DNA from: JBKHAJ01 sp964641125
GTDB lineage: Bacteria > Spirochaetota > Spirochaetia > SPDA01 > CAZSGZ01
Assembly: GCA_964641125.1 (NCBI GenBank)
Contig: CAZXMO010000018.1
Span: 1 to 48,360 of the forward strand
Direction: 5' to 3'
DNA: 48,360 nt
Shown piece after piece: positions 34,067 through 41,064 of the stretch. Made by a program: the position numbers and the translations under genes. Within the stretch, counting starts at the first letter, position 1; every line of letters begins with the position of its first letter. Under the pieces are notes generated by a model, which was not told the DNA's origin, did not search any database, and saw only the letters and a program-made list of their open reading frames with translations.

Positions 34067-35752
34067 GTGGCGGAAGAAAAAAATACTATCATCTTTTCGA
34101 TGGTACACGTATCCAAACAGTACAACCAGAAGAAGATCTTAGACGATATATCCCTCTCCTACTTCTACGGAGCGAAGATCGGCGTCCTCGGCTTAAACGG
34201 CTCGGGAAAGAGTACCCTGCTCAAGATCATGGCGGGAGAGGAAAAGGAGTTTCAGGGGGAGACGATCCTCTCTCCGGACTACACCGTCGGGTTTCTCCAC
34301 CAGGAACCCCACCTCGAGGCGGGAAAAACCGTCCGGGACATCGTCGAGGAGGGAGCGAAGGAGACGGTGGACCTCCTCAAAGAGTACGAAGCCATCAACG
34401 AACGGTTCGGGGAACCCATGGACGGCGACGAGATGGAGAAGCTCTTAGAGAGACAGGGAGAGGTGCAGGAGAAGCTCGACGCCCTGGACGCGTGGGAGCT
34501 CGATTCCCGCCTGGAGATGGCCATGGACGCTCTCCGCTGTCCCCCCGCCGACACCTCGGTGGACGTCCTCTCCGGAGGCGAGCGGCGGCGGGTGGCGTTG
34601 TGCAGGCTGCTCCTCAAGAAACCGGACATCCTGCTCCTAGACGAGCCTACTAACCACTTGGATGCCGAGACGGTGGCCTGGCTCGAGCATCACCTCCAGC
34701 AGTACGAGGGTACGGTAATAGCGGTCACCCACGACCGGTACTTCCTGGACAACGTTGCAGGGTGGATCCTCGAGCTCGACCGGGGGGCGGGAATCCCCTG
34801 GCGGGGGAACTACAGTTCCTGGCTCGAGCAGAAGCAGGAGCGTATCCGGATCGAGAAAAAGCAGGAAACCGAAAGGCAGAAGACCTTGGAGAGGGAACTC
34901 GAGTGGATCCACATGTCCCCGAAGGGTCGTCACGCCAAGGCGAAGGCGCGGATCAGCTCCTACGACGACCTCCTGAGCCGGAACCCCTCCGAGCAGATCA
35001 AGGACCTGCAGATATACATCCCGCCGGGTCCCCGCTTAGGCGACGTGGTCGTCGAGGCCGACGGACTCCGTAAGGGCTACGGGGAAATCCTCCTGATGGA
35101 CAACGTCAACTTTTCGGTGCCCCCGGGAGCAATTGTGGGAATAATCGGGCCTAACGGCGCGGGTAAAACCACCCTCTTTCGCATGATAACCGGCGAGGAA
35201 CAGCCCGACTCGGGGATCCTCAAGATCGGCTCCACCGTCGAGCTCGCCTACGCCGAACAGTCCCGGGATGTCCTTGACCCGGACAAAACGGTGTGGCAGT
35301 CGATTTCCGGAGGTAAAGAAGACATCGCCCTAGGCCGCCGCGAAATCAACTCCCGGGCCTACGTCGCCCGGTTCAACTTTACCGGCGCCGACCAGCAGAA
35401 GAAGGTGGGCGTCCTCTCCGGGGGCGAGCGGAACCGGGTGCAGCTCGCCATGATGCTCAAATCGGAGTCGAATGTCCTCCTCCTCGACGAGCCCACCAAC
35501 GACCTGGATGTGAACACCCTGCGGGCCCTGGAAGACGGGATCTTGAACTTCGCCGGATGCGTCCTGGTCATAAGCCACGACCGGTGGTTCCTCGACCGGG
35601 TCTCAACCCACATCCTGGCCTTCGAGGGGAACAGCTCCCTCTTCTGGTTCGACGGCAACTTTACCGAATACGAAGAGAACAAAAAAGAGCGTTTAGGCGA
35701 GGAAGCGGTCGAACCCCACCGCATCAAGTACCGGAAACTCACGAGGGACTAG
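34067..35752 (+). CDS. ettA: EttA, ABC-F energy-dependent translational throttle protein
   Basis: A 561-residue ABC-F ATPase with two nucleotide-binding domains: Walker A GLNGSGKST and GPNGAGKTT, signatures LSGGERRRVAL and LSGGERNRVQL, Walker B LLLDEPTNHLD and LLLDEPTNDLD. Between them is the linker with the basic arm (IHMSPKGRHAKAKARI) typical of EttA. It binds the ribosomal E site and gates the first peptide bond according to energy charge. The start is GTG at 34067 with AAGGAG upstream; the length (E. coli about 555) supports it. Confidence 0.95.
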   Translation: MAEEKNTIIFSMVHVSKQYNQKKILDDISLSYFYGAKIGVLGLNGSGKSTLLKIMAGEEKEFQGETILSPDYTVGFLHQEPHLEAGKTVRDIVEEGAKETVDLLKEYEAINERFGEPMDGDEMEKLLERQGEVQEKLDALDAWELDSRLEMAMDALRCPPADTSVDVLSGGERRRVALCRLLLKKPDILLLDEPTNHLDAETVAWLEHHLQQYEGTVIAVTHDRYFLDNVAGWILELDRGAGIPWRGNYSSWLEQKQERIRIEKKQETERQKTLERELEWIHMSPKGRHAKAKARISSYDDLLSRNPSEQIKDLQIYIPPGPRLGDVVVEADGLRKGYGEILLMDNVNFSVPPGAIVGIIGPNGAGKTTLFRMITGEEQPDSGILKIGSTVELAYAEQSRDVLDPDKTVWQSISGGKEDIALGRREINSRAYVARFNFTGADQQKKVGVLSGGERNRVQLAMMLKSESNVLLLDEPTNDLDVNTLRALEDGILNFAGCVLVISHDRWFLDRVSTHILAFEGNSSLFWFDGNFTEYEENKKERLGEEAVEPHRIKYRKLTRD

Positions 35753-36132
35753 TCCGGCAGAACGTACAGTACAGCAGAGCTGCAAGAAGAATTACACAAG
35801 AAAAGAGCTGTGCGGGAATCTTAGACGTTTGTCAGATGGTCGGAAGAAGCGTTAGAAAATCTGTGGGACATCGAAATACTCACCGTTTTTGAAGGACATA
35901 AGCTTGCGCGGTTAGACGAATTGGATCCTGATTCATAATCCCCTGCTCAACCCTCTATCCTGTTTAAGGGCCCCCGCTGCGGCTGTACAGTCGACTCCCC
36001 GCCGCCTACGGAATAATCAACTTCCCTAGCCTCACAACATCCTCTTTCCGGGAATTTTCATCACACTCCTCGAATTTCTTGAATTTATTCATTTTTTTGA
36101 GCATATTTACTTAACTTTTTTATTTTCCATGC
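35753..36132 (+). other. Gene-poor stretch with a possible coding remnant
   Basis: About 380 bp follow ettA. From 35753 to 35938, in the ettA frame, the translation is protein-like but has an in-frame stop: AELQEELHKKRAVRES, stop, then WSEEALENLWDIEILTVFEG and KLARLDELDPDS, stop. This could be a broken small gene. It is not recognised, and it has no start or ribosome site. The rest, to 36132, is AT-rich and shows only the promoter region of the next operon. Confidence 0.3.
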
Positions 36133-36161
36133 TTGACTTTTTCAATTATTGGGGCTATATT
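36133..36161 (+). promoter_or_regulatory. Sigma70-type promoter of the DUF2089/SHOCT operon
   Basis: TTGACT (36133-36138), 17 bp, TATATT (36156-36161). AAGGAG lies at 36175-36180, ahead of the ATG at 36193. Confidence 0.7.
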
Positions 36162-36192
36162 TCTTAATATAATCAAGGAGAGAATAAAGAAA

Positions 36193-36558
36193 ATGATACG
36201 GGATTGGCAGACACTGACACGGATGACCGGAGGGAAGGAGATCGTCATCGAACGAGTCGGCCTCAAAGAGGACGATCTGAAGATAGAGGGGAGCTTCGAG
36301 CTGCCCCCGATGGCTAAGCTCAGCATGGAAGACCAGATCTTCGCCGCGGCCTTCGTTAAATCTCACGGATCGATCAAGGAGATGGAACGGCTCTACGGGA
36401 TAAGCTATCCGACGGTCAAGAACCGGCTGAACAAGATCGCCGAGCAGTTCGATTTTATCAACATCGACGTGAACGTGGAAAAGCCCCGGACCGATGTCCT
36501 GGAGAGACTCGACCGGGGAGAAATATCAATAGATCAAGCATTGGAGGAATTAAAATGA
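36193..36558 (+). CDS. DUF2089-like protein lacking the zinc ribbon
   Basis: A 121-residue protein. The region SMEDQIFAAAFVKSHGSIKEMERLYGISYPTVKNRL matches the DUF2089 helix-turn-helix core (cited by ends, residues 45-80). The C-terminal DVLERLDRGEISIDQALEEL is the short repeat-type motif found at the end of these proteins. Typical DUF2089 members start with a four-Cys zinc ribbon; here the N-terminal part has no Cys at all. It is probably the transcriptional regulator of its own operon. The stop overlaps the next start (ATGA). Confidence 0.7.
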   Translation: MIRDWQTLTRMTGGKEIVIERVGLKEDDLKIEGSFELPPMAKLSMEDQIFAAAFVKSHGSIKEMERLYGISYPTVKNRLNKIAEQFDFINIDVNVEKPRTDVLERLDRGEISIDQALEELK

Positions 36559-36827
36559 TACCCCCGCTACTACTGAGACTGAAAATCAGGGACACCGAAC
36601 ACCGCTTCGGCCTGTGGCTTCCGCTGTTCCTCTTCTGGATTATCCTCCTGCCCTTCATACTGCTCGTCATCATCCCCCTGACGGTGACGGCTGTATTCAT
36701 GAGGCGGTGGCTCAGAAGACGGATCTTCGGAATCATTAAATACGGGTACGTCTGCATGTGCAGGATCAAGGACCTGCAGGTGGACATACGGTCGGAAGAG
36801 AACACCGTACTGGTGAAATTCTATTAA
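36555..36827 (+). CDS. Small membrane protein of the DUF2089/SHOCT operon
   Basis: A 90-residue protein with one long hydrophobic region (about residues 20-47, WLPLFLFWIILLPFILLVII), followed by an Arg-rich stretch (MRRWLRRR) that should stay in the cytoplasm. No family recognised. It is translationally coupled to the DUF2089-like gene and is followed 20 bp on by the SHOCT-like gene. The trio looks like an envelope-stress or membrane-sensing unit, which is inference from layout only. Confidence 0.75.
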   Translation: MIPPLLLRLKIRDTEHRFGLWLPLFLFWIILLPFILLVIIPLTVTAVFMRRWLRRRIFGIIKYGYVCMCRIKDLQVDIRSEENTVLVKFY

Positions 36828-36846
36828 AACTTTTGGAGGAAAAACG

Positions 36847-37269
36847 ATGAAAGAAGAAAGGATGAAGATACTCTCCATGGTACAGGAAGGGAAGATTACC
36901 CCGGAGGACGCGGAAAAGCTCCTCGGCAAAATGGAAGAGCAGGACCACACTACGCAGACCGCAGTGGAAAAGGGGGGGATACCGAAGTACCTCTACGTGA
37001 GGGTCGATCCGAAGGACGGAAAAAAGACCGAGCACGGCCGGGTCCGCGTCCGGGTCCCGGTGAGCCTGGTCAAGTCGGGAATGAGCTTAGCTGCGCTGAT
37101 GCCCAAGGACGTCCACGCGAAGGTCGATTCGGCTATGAACGAAAAGGGGATGGGGTTCAAGCTCTCCGAGCTCAATCCCGAAAACATCGACCGGATGCTC
37201 ATGTCCCTCCGTGAGCTCGAGGTGGACGTAGACACCCCGGATGAAACGGTCAAGATCTACTGCGAGTGA
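36847..37269 (+). CDS. SHOCT-like domain protein (YvlB-type)
   Basis: A 140-residue soluble protein. The N-terminal ERMKILSMVQEGKITPEDAEKLL is the SHOCT-like short helix motif seen in YvlB/DUF4097-type proteins. The rest contains RVRVRVPVSLVKSGMSLAALMP and a C-terminal TPDETVKIYCE. It has a GGAGG site before the ATG and a good terminator after the stop. It is the third gene of the DUF2089 operon. A diverged copy of its last ~25 codons lies at 38085-38151, beyond a toxin-antitoxin module. Confidence 0.75.
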   Translation: MKEERMKILSMVQEGKITPEDAEKLLGKMEEQDHTTQTAVEKGGIPKYLYVRVDPKDGKKTEHGRVRVRVPVSLVKSGMSLAALMPKDVHAKVDSAMNEKGMGFKLSELNPENIDRMLMSLRELEVDVDTPDETVKIYCE

Positions 37270-37289
37270 CCCGCCGCATCTCAAAAAAG

Positions 37290-37324
37290 GGCCGCCCCGG
37301 TATATCCGGCGGCGGTTTTTTTAT
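37290..37324 (+). terminator. Rho-independent terminator of the SHOCT-like operon
   Basis: GGCCGCCCCGG and CCGGCGGCGG form a stem with a one-base bulge around TATAT, followed by seven Ts. Confidence 0.8.
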
Positions 37325-37339
37325 CTTCTTAGCAATTCT

Positions 37340-37750
37340 TTATAGGAGCTGAGGATTATTCTTCACATATTTTTCAATAAAAAGAGTTGGAGTAATTATC
37401 ATTTCCGATTCAGGATAATGTTTTGTATTGCCGGTAATGAGATAGTCCGCATCTCCCGAAAGGGCAACTTCGAGAAATTTAACGTCACCCTCGTCTATCA
37501 GTTTATTTCCAACCGGATCCGCGGTAACGAATCCCCCTTCCCTTTCGAGAAAATCGATTACAGGATCGATCAATTCGGAGGAAAACCGGAATTTTTCCCT
37601 ATGCAGGACGCCGGCATACTCAGCGAGTATCCGGTTATCGTAAAGAACACGTATGTGCCGGTTTAGGATCAGGTTAAGGATCTGGGGCGGCGGCCCCTGA
37701 GGGCTCAATAAGCCCGAAACCAGAACATTCGTGTCGAGCACAATATTCAT
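37340..37750 (-). CDS. PIN-domain ribonuclease toxin
   Basis: A 136-residue PIN-domain protein of the COG1569 type. Acidic metal-binding residues are visible in VLDTNVLVSGLLSP (D6), LAEYAGVL, DEGDVKFLEVAL and ADYLITGNTKHY. PIN toxins cut RNA and are held by a cognate antitoxin. It overlaps the upstream antitoxin as ATGA, so it is translated after it. The region is AT-richer than its neighbours, a sign of transfer. Confidence 0.85.
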   Translation of the reverse strand: MNIVLDTNVLVSGLLSPQGPPPQILNLILNRHIRVLYDNRILAEYAGVLHREKFRFSSELIDPVIDFLEREGGFVTADPVGNKLIDEGDVKFLEVALSGDADYLITGNTKHYPESEMIITPTLFIEKYVKNNPQLL

Positions 37751-38031
37751 GGAGATTTTTTTCTAACTTTTTGTATCTCAGCGTCTATTTCTTCCCCCGA
37801 CAGCTCATCATTCTTGTTTGCACTAGACACCTGCTGCATGTTCTTAACGGCATTGATTGCCCGGGCTTTCCGGATAGAGGCGAGGGTTTCTTCCAAACTG
37901 GTGTCCGATATAGGTGTTAATAACGCAATCGGCTTCCCATTATTGGTAATGATCATTTCCTTCTCTTCGGAAAGGTCCTTCCACACTCGGGCCGGGGAAG
38001 TCCGAAGGTCTCGCACCGTGATAAACTTCAT
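37747..38031 (-). CDS. Phd/YefM-type antitoxin
   Basis: A 94-residue protein from the ATG at 38031 (MKFITVRDLRTSPARVW), with GGGAG upstream. The N-terminus has the Phd/YefM DNA-binding pattern (LSEEKEMIITNNGKPIALLTPI); the rest is a charged, probably flexible toxin-binding tail. It should neutralise the downstream PIN toxin and repress the operon. Confidence 0.83.
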   Translation of the reverse strand: MKFITVRDLRTSPARVWKDLSEEKEMIITNNGKPIALLTPISDTSLEETLASIRKARAINAVKNMQQVSSANKNDELSGEEIDAEIQKVRKKSP

Positions 38032-38050
38032 CTTCTGCTCCCTTGAAAGA

Positions 38051-38079
38051 GTATACCATATTGTCACCCAATTGTCTAC
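38051..38079 (-). promoter_or_regulatory. Promoter of the first PIN toxin-antitoxin operon
   Basis: On the minus strand TAGACA (38074-38079), 17 bp, TATACT (38051-38056). The motif GACAAT occurs twice in the spacer region and may be part of an operator. The SHOCT-like gene fragment begins directly beyond the -35 box. Confidence 0.6.
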
Positions 38080-38084
38080 ACATA

Positions 38085-38151
38085 AGCCGGGTGCTCATGT
38101 CCCTGCGCGAACCCGGGCGGACACCCCGAAGGAAACGGTGAAGATCTACTT
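38085..38151 (+). pseudogene. 3'-end fragment of a SHOCT-like gene
   Basis: This stretch is about 80 percent identical to 37192-37260 inside the SHOCT-like gene: CCGGGTGCTCATGTCCCT against CCGGATGCTCATGTCCCT, and GGAAACGGTGAAGATCTACT against the matching TGAAACGGTCAAGATCTACT. A 7-bp deletion between the two blocks breaks the frame. It is on the same strand as the full-length gene and has no start. It must be the remnant of a paralogue or diverged duplicate. From 38152 to 38272 I see nothing supported. Confidence 0.75.
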
Positions 38152-38272
38152 GCCCGGGTTGCCGCTTTTGATTCAATACCCCTAGCGGTTTCGGTAACGT
38201 ACGGCGCTACCTGTTTCGCTTCGGTGTAGAAGGTGACCCCGTCGGCGCTCTTAAGTCGCCGCCCTATTGAAA

Positions 38273-39199
38273 CTAATTCGACTCCGCGTGGAGTGAGGAG
38301 ACGTAGACCCTCTTGCCCTCGAACTCGCCCTTCGGCTCGAAGAAGCCGGCGAGCTTGGCGGGAAGCTTTTCGTAGAGCTCGGCGGATATGCAGACCGTCC
38401 CCGGCTCGGTGTAGTGCTTTTCCAGGTGGGCCGCGTAGTTGATGGTTTCTGAGACGATCCTGCCGGTATCGCAGCAGAATTTAATTGTTCCGTGATCGAT
38501 TCCGATGCGGACCGCGATATCCTCCTGAATGGGGCGGTTGGGATCGGTGTTGAAGATGGGAAGGAGGACCTGGATCTCCAGGGCGCACTGTACTGCCCTC
38601 AAGGCGTGGTCCCTGAAGGTAAAAGCCAGAACCCCTCCGTCTCCGGCCCAGTTCCACATGCGCCCGTCGTACACTTCTAAGAGTCTTCTCAAGAAACTCC
38701 AGAAGCGGTAGTAGAGCTTCTCCATCTTTTTCATCCCGTATTCGCTTACCAGCTTCGAGTTTCCCACGATATCGATGCTTACGATGCTCATCTCGTACTT
38801 CTTCCCGTCCCGTAAACTTCCCCAATTGGGAAGCTCCGCTACCTCGTCCCCCGCCTTTCTAAGTTTTCGCTTCTTGAAGTCGTAGACGAGTCCGCTCCGG
38901 GCGAGCTTTGTCAAGAATTGTTCCATATTATCGATGGAGATCTTCTTTCCCAGGATCGTCCCTCCGTCGGTCTCGATGAGGAACTCCAGGAGCTTGTCGA
39001 TGCAGTTCCGGTCCAGACAGTGATCCACGAGTATAGCGGAAGCCTTGCGCTTGGGCACGGTAATATGATGCTCCATTCCCAACAGCTCGTGAGTACAGTA
39101 TTTCTTCATGATGAGACACCCGATCTCGTCCATCTGGTCGGGATTGAAGTTCTCCGCAATAATCTCGATTAATTCCGATTTTAGAGATGAGTCAAGCAT
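38273..39199 (-). CDS. Class III nucleotidyl-cyclase-like protein with N-terminal helical domain (copy 1)
   Basis: A 308-residue protein. Residues 1-75 (LKSELIEIIAENFNPDQMDEIG... through LIETDG) are helical and loosely resemble the death-like effector-associated domains. Residues about 130-300 are a class III cyclase domain: first metal Asp in VSIDIVGNSKLV, second in NWAGDGGVLAF, then RIGIDHG and ETINYAAHLEKH. The usual Lys before the GDG (here Asn) and the Arg after NxAA (here His) are changed, so product and activity are uncertain. GGAG precedes the ATG. A TATACT box lies about 40 bp upstream, and the paralogue is immediately upstream. Confidence 0.75.
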   Translation of the reverse strand: MLDSSLKSELIEIIAENFNPDQMDEIGCLIMKKYCTHELLGMEHHITVPKRKASAILVDHCLDRNCIDKLLEFLIETDGGTILGKKISIDNMEQFLTKLARSGLVYDFKKRKLRKAGDEVAELPNWGSLRDGKKYEMSIVSIDIVGNSKLVSEYGMKKMEKLYYRFWSFLRRLLEVYDGRMWNWAGDGGVLAFTFRDHALRAVQCALEIQVLLPIFNTDPNRPIQEDIAVRIGIDHGTIKFCCDTGRIVSETINYAAHLEKHYTEPGTVCISAELYEKLPAKLAGFFEPKGEFEGKRVYVSSLHAESN

Positions 39200-39284
39200 A
39201 GTACACTCCGCGGTCCTGACTTTTGGTTGTTCTAAAGAGTATAACAGTAATGGATGTTTTTCGCTACCGGAAACTCACCGAAAT

Positions 39285-40211
39285 TTAACCGATTTTGTCG
39301 GGAAAACATATCGAATAAACGGTTCTTTCCTCGAAGGTGTCTTCGGTACAGAAGAGCTCCTGGAGCTTCTTCGGCAGCTTTTCCCTGACCGTTTCGGACA
39401 CGGCGATCCCCTTAGGCGGGGTAAACTGCTTTTCCAGGTGAGCCGCGAAATTGATGGTGTCGGAGATGATCCGCCCTGTGTCCTCGGAAAACTTGATCTT
39501 TCCGGAATCCAGGCCGATGCGGACCCGGATGTCGTCGGGGACGGGCTTGTCCGGATCGGTGTTGAACACCGGGAGGAGGGCCTGTATCTCTAAAGCACAC
39601 TGAACCGCCCGCACCTCGTTCCCCTTGAAGGTAAAGGCCAGAATCCCTCCGTCCCCCGCCCACGACCAGATCCGCCCGTCGTAGACCCGGAGGAGGCGGC
39701 GCAGGTAGTTCCAGAACCGGAAGTACATCTTTTCCATCTTCTTCATTCCGTGCTTGTTCACCAAGGCGGAATTGGAGACGATGTCGATACTTCCCACGGT
39801 CACATCGTACTGCTTTCCATCCCGTAAAGACCCCCAGTTGGGGAGGTCCATCACGTCTTCTTTGATCTTCCGGACCTTCCGGTTCTTGTAGTCGTAGATG
39901 TATCCGTATTCGGCGAGCTTAGAGAGAAACTCCTCGATCTCCGGAATTTTTACCTGTTTTCCCATCATCTTGTTCCCGTCGGTCTCTACCAAGACGCTTA
40001 CGAGCTCGTCGTCACACTTCTTCTGAATGCAGAAGTCGACGAGGGCATTGGCACCCTTCCGCGTGGGGACGGTAATATGGTCCTTCATTCCCAGGATCTT
40101 ATGGGAGTTGTAGTTCTTCTCGAAGAGAGAGCCCAATTCGTCGATTTGATTGGGGTTGAAGTTCGAGGCGAGGATCTCCACGAGCTCCGCCTGCAGGGAC
40201 TTGTCAAGCAT
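39285..40211 (-). CDS. Class III nucleotidyl-cyclase-like protein with N-terminal helical domain (copy 2)
   Basis: A 308-residue paralogue of the downstream gene, the same length and domain order: N-terminal helical region (LQAELVEILASNFNPNQIDELG), a middle part ending LPNWGSLRDGKQY, then the cyclase domain (GSIDIVSNSALV, SWAGDGGILAF, RIGLDSGKIKF, DTINFAAHLEKQ). The same substitutions occur: Ser in place of the Lys and His in place of the Arg. AAGGAG precedes the ATG. The two genes are 85 bp apart in one direction and are probably co-expressed in part. Together they lie between two toxin-antitoxin modules. Confidence 0.75.
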   Translation of the reverse strand: MLDKSLQAELVEILASNFNPNQIDELGSLFEKNYNSHKILGMKDHITVPTRKGANALVDFCIQKKCDDELVSVLVETDGNKMMGKQVKIPEIEEFLSKLAEYGYIYDYKNRKVRKIKEDVMDLPNWGSLRDGKQYDVTVGSIDIVSNSALVNKHGMKKMEKMYFRFWNYLRRLLRVYDGRIWSWAGDGGILAFTFKGNEVRAVQCALEIQALLPVFNTDPDKPVPDDIRVRIGLDSGKIKFSEDTGRIISDTINFAAHLEKQFTPPKGIAVSETVREKLPKKLQELFCTEDTFEERTVYSICFPDKIG

Positions 40212-40255
40212 GAGGACTCCTTAGGGGAGAGGATCGCACGAACCTAGTCGGTGAT

Positions 40256-40306
40256 TCAATCCCCCATGAGCATCCTGCCGAGTCCGCCTAACGGCGCGCC
40301 GGGCTT
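40256..40306 (-). pseudogene. 3'-end fragment of an AIM24-family gene
   Basis: Sixteen codons and a stop, KPGAPLGGLGRMLMGD, start 12 bp after the stop of the toxin gene. They match the last codons of the AIM24 gene at 41065-41109 (SPLGGLGKMFMGD) at about 82 percent over 44 bp, mostly with synonymous differences. This is what is left of a second AIM24 copy. Confidence 0.75.
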
Positions 40307-40318
40307 CGAAGTTTACCG

Positions 40319-40723
40319 CTATATCTTGAGAACCCTGAGTCCGGGGATATCCTGATAGTCCTTCCAGTTTTTTGTCAGTACCGGGAAGCCGTTCTGCACC
40401 GCCTGACTAGCTATCCACAGGTCCTGGACTCTAAACTCATGTCCCCGGCCACAGCTTTTCAGGGCGGCGGCAAGCCTGCCGAAAATTACGCCGGTTTCTT
40501 CATTTATGATGAGTATGGGCTTCTTTTTCAGTCGCTCCAGAGCAGCCCCCCGCCGCTGCCTGATATTCTCATCGACGGCCGCTTCGGCTCCGAAAGTCAG
40601 TTCAGCTATTGTTATCGGAGACATGAATACCGGTTCGTTTCCCGTAATCGCCTGAACATCTCCAGGAGCAAGGGTACCCCGCTCAACATCGATCCAGATA
40701 CAGGTATCTATTAGGACTCCCAT
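40319..40723 (-). CDS. vapC: PIN-domain toxin (VapC type)
   Basis: A 134-residue PIN ribonuclease of the VapC type: LIDTCIWIDVERG (D6), ITIAELTFGAE, RVQDLWIASQA and PVLTKNWKDYQDIPGL give the acidic site and the C-terminal pattern of VapC. It probably cuts tRNA or rRNA as other VapC toxins do. It overlaps the upstream antitoxin gene by 13 bp. An AIM24 gene fragment begins 12 bp after its stop. Confidence 0.87.
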   Translation of the reverse strand: MGVLIDTCIWIDVERGTLAPGDVQAITGNEPVFMSPITIAELTFGAEAAVDENIRQRRGAALERLKKKPILIINEETGVIFGRLAAALKSCGRGHEFRVQDLWIASQAVQNGFPVLTKNWKDYQDIPGLRVLKI

Positions 40724-40971
40724 GGATTGTTTACCTCGTCCAAAGTCCCTCCGATCCGGCCTTCAGCCGCCCAATCTCCGCCCGGATCATCAGGCAGGGT
40801 GCGATACAGATCAGCCATTGCTTCCAAGGCAGTCAAATGAGGAGATCCGGGGGTTATCCTTGCAATTTTATGCTTATTCCGGGTAAGTATAACTTCCTCA
40901 CCCTTGTATTCTACCAGGTCAAGAACTGCTTTCAACTTTCTTGAAAAATCAGTTACGTTCAGCACTATCAT
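40711..40971 (-). CDS. vapB: Phd/YefM-like antitoxin of the second PIN module
   Basis: An 86-residue protein. The N-terminal MIVLNVTDFSRKLKAVLDLVEYKGEEVILTR (cited by ends, residues 1-31) is the Phd/YefM-like DNA-binding part, and the C-terminal half is acidic and probably wraps the toxin. GAGG lies before the ATG. A perfect palindrome over the promoter is the likely operator. Confidence 0.8.
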   Translation of the reverse strand: MIVLNVTDFSRKLKAVLDLVEYKGEEVILTRNKHKIARITPGSPHLTALEAMADLYRTLPDDPGGDWAAEGRIGGTLDEVNNPWES

Positions 40972-40981
40972 ATCTTTACCT

Positions 40982-41010
40982 CATATAATCATACTCTATC
41001 TGATTATATG
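40982..41010. promoter_or_regulatory. Palindromic operator of the second PIN module
   Basis: CATATAATCA (40982-40991), 9 bp, TGATTATATG (41001-41010): a perfect 10-bp inverted repeat 10 bp upstream of the antitoxin start. Its outer arm contains TATAAT on the minus strand, a likely -10 box, so a bound antitoxin would block transcription. Confidence 0.75.
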
Positions 41011-41064
41011 ATTGTATTCAAGAATCTTTTAGCAAATTTCTGAATAGTTTCTCTAGGATGTACC

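Noticed and set aside
38078..38272. A minus-strand frame with coding-like composition (SADGVTFYTEAKQVAPYVTE) between the cyclase gene and the toxin-antitoxin promoter
   Set aside because: It has no start codon or ribosome site of its own, and it overlaps the SHOCT-like remnant on the other strand. A chance open frame is as likely.
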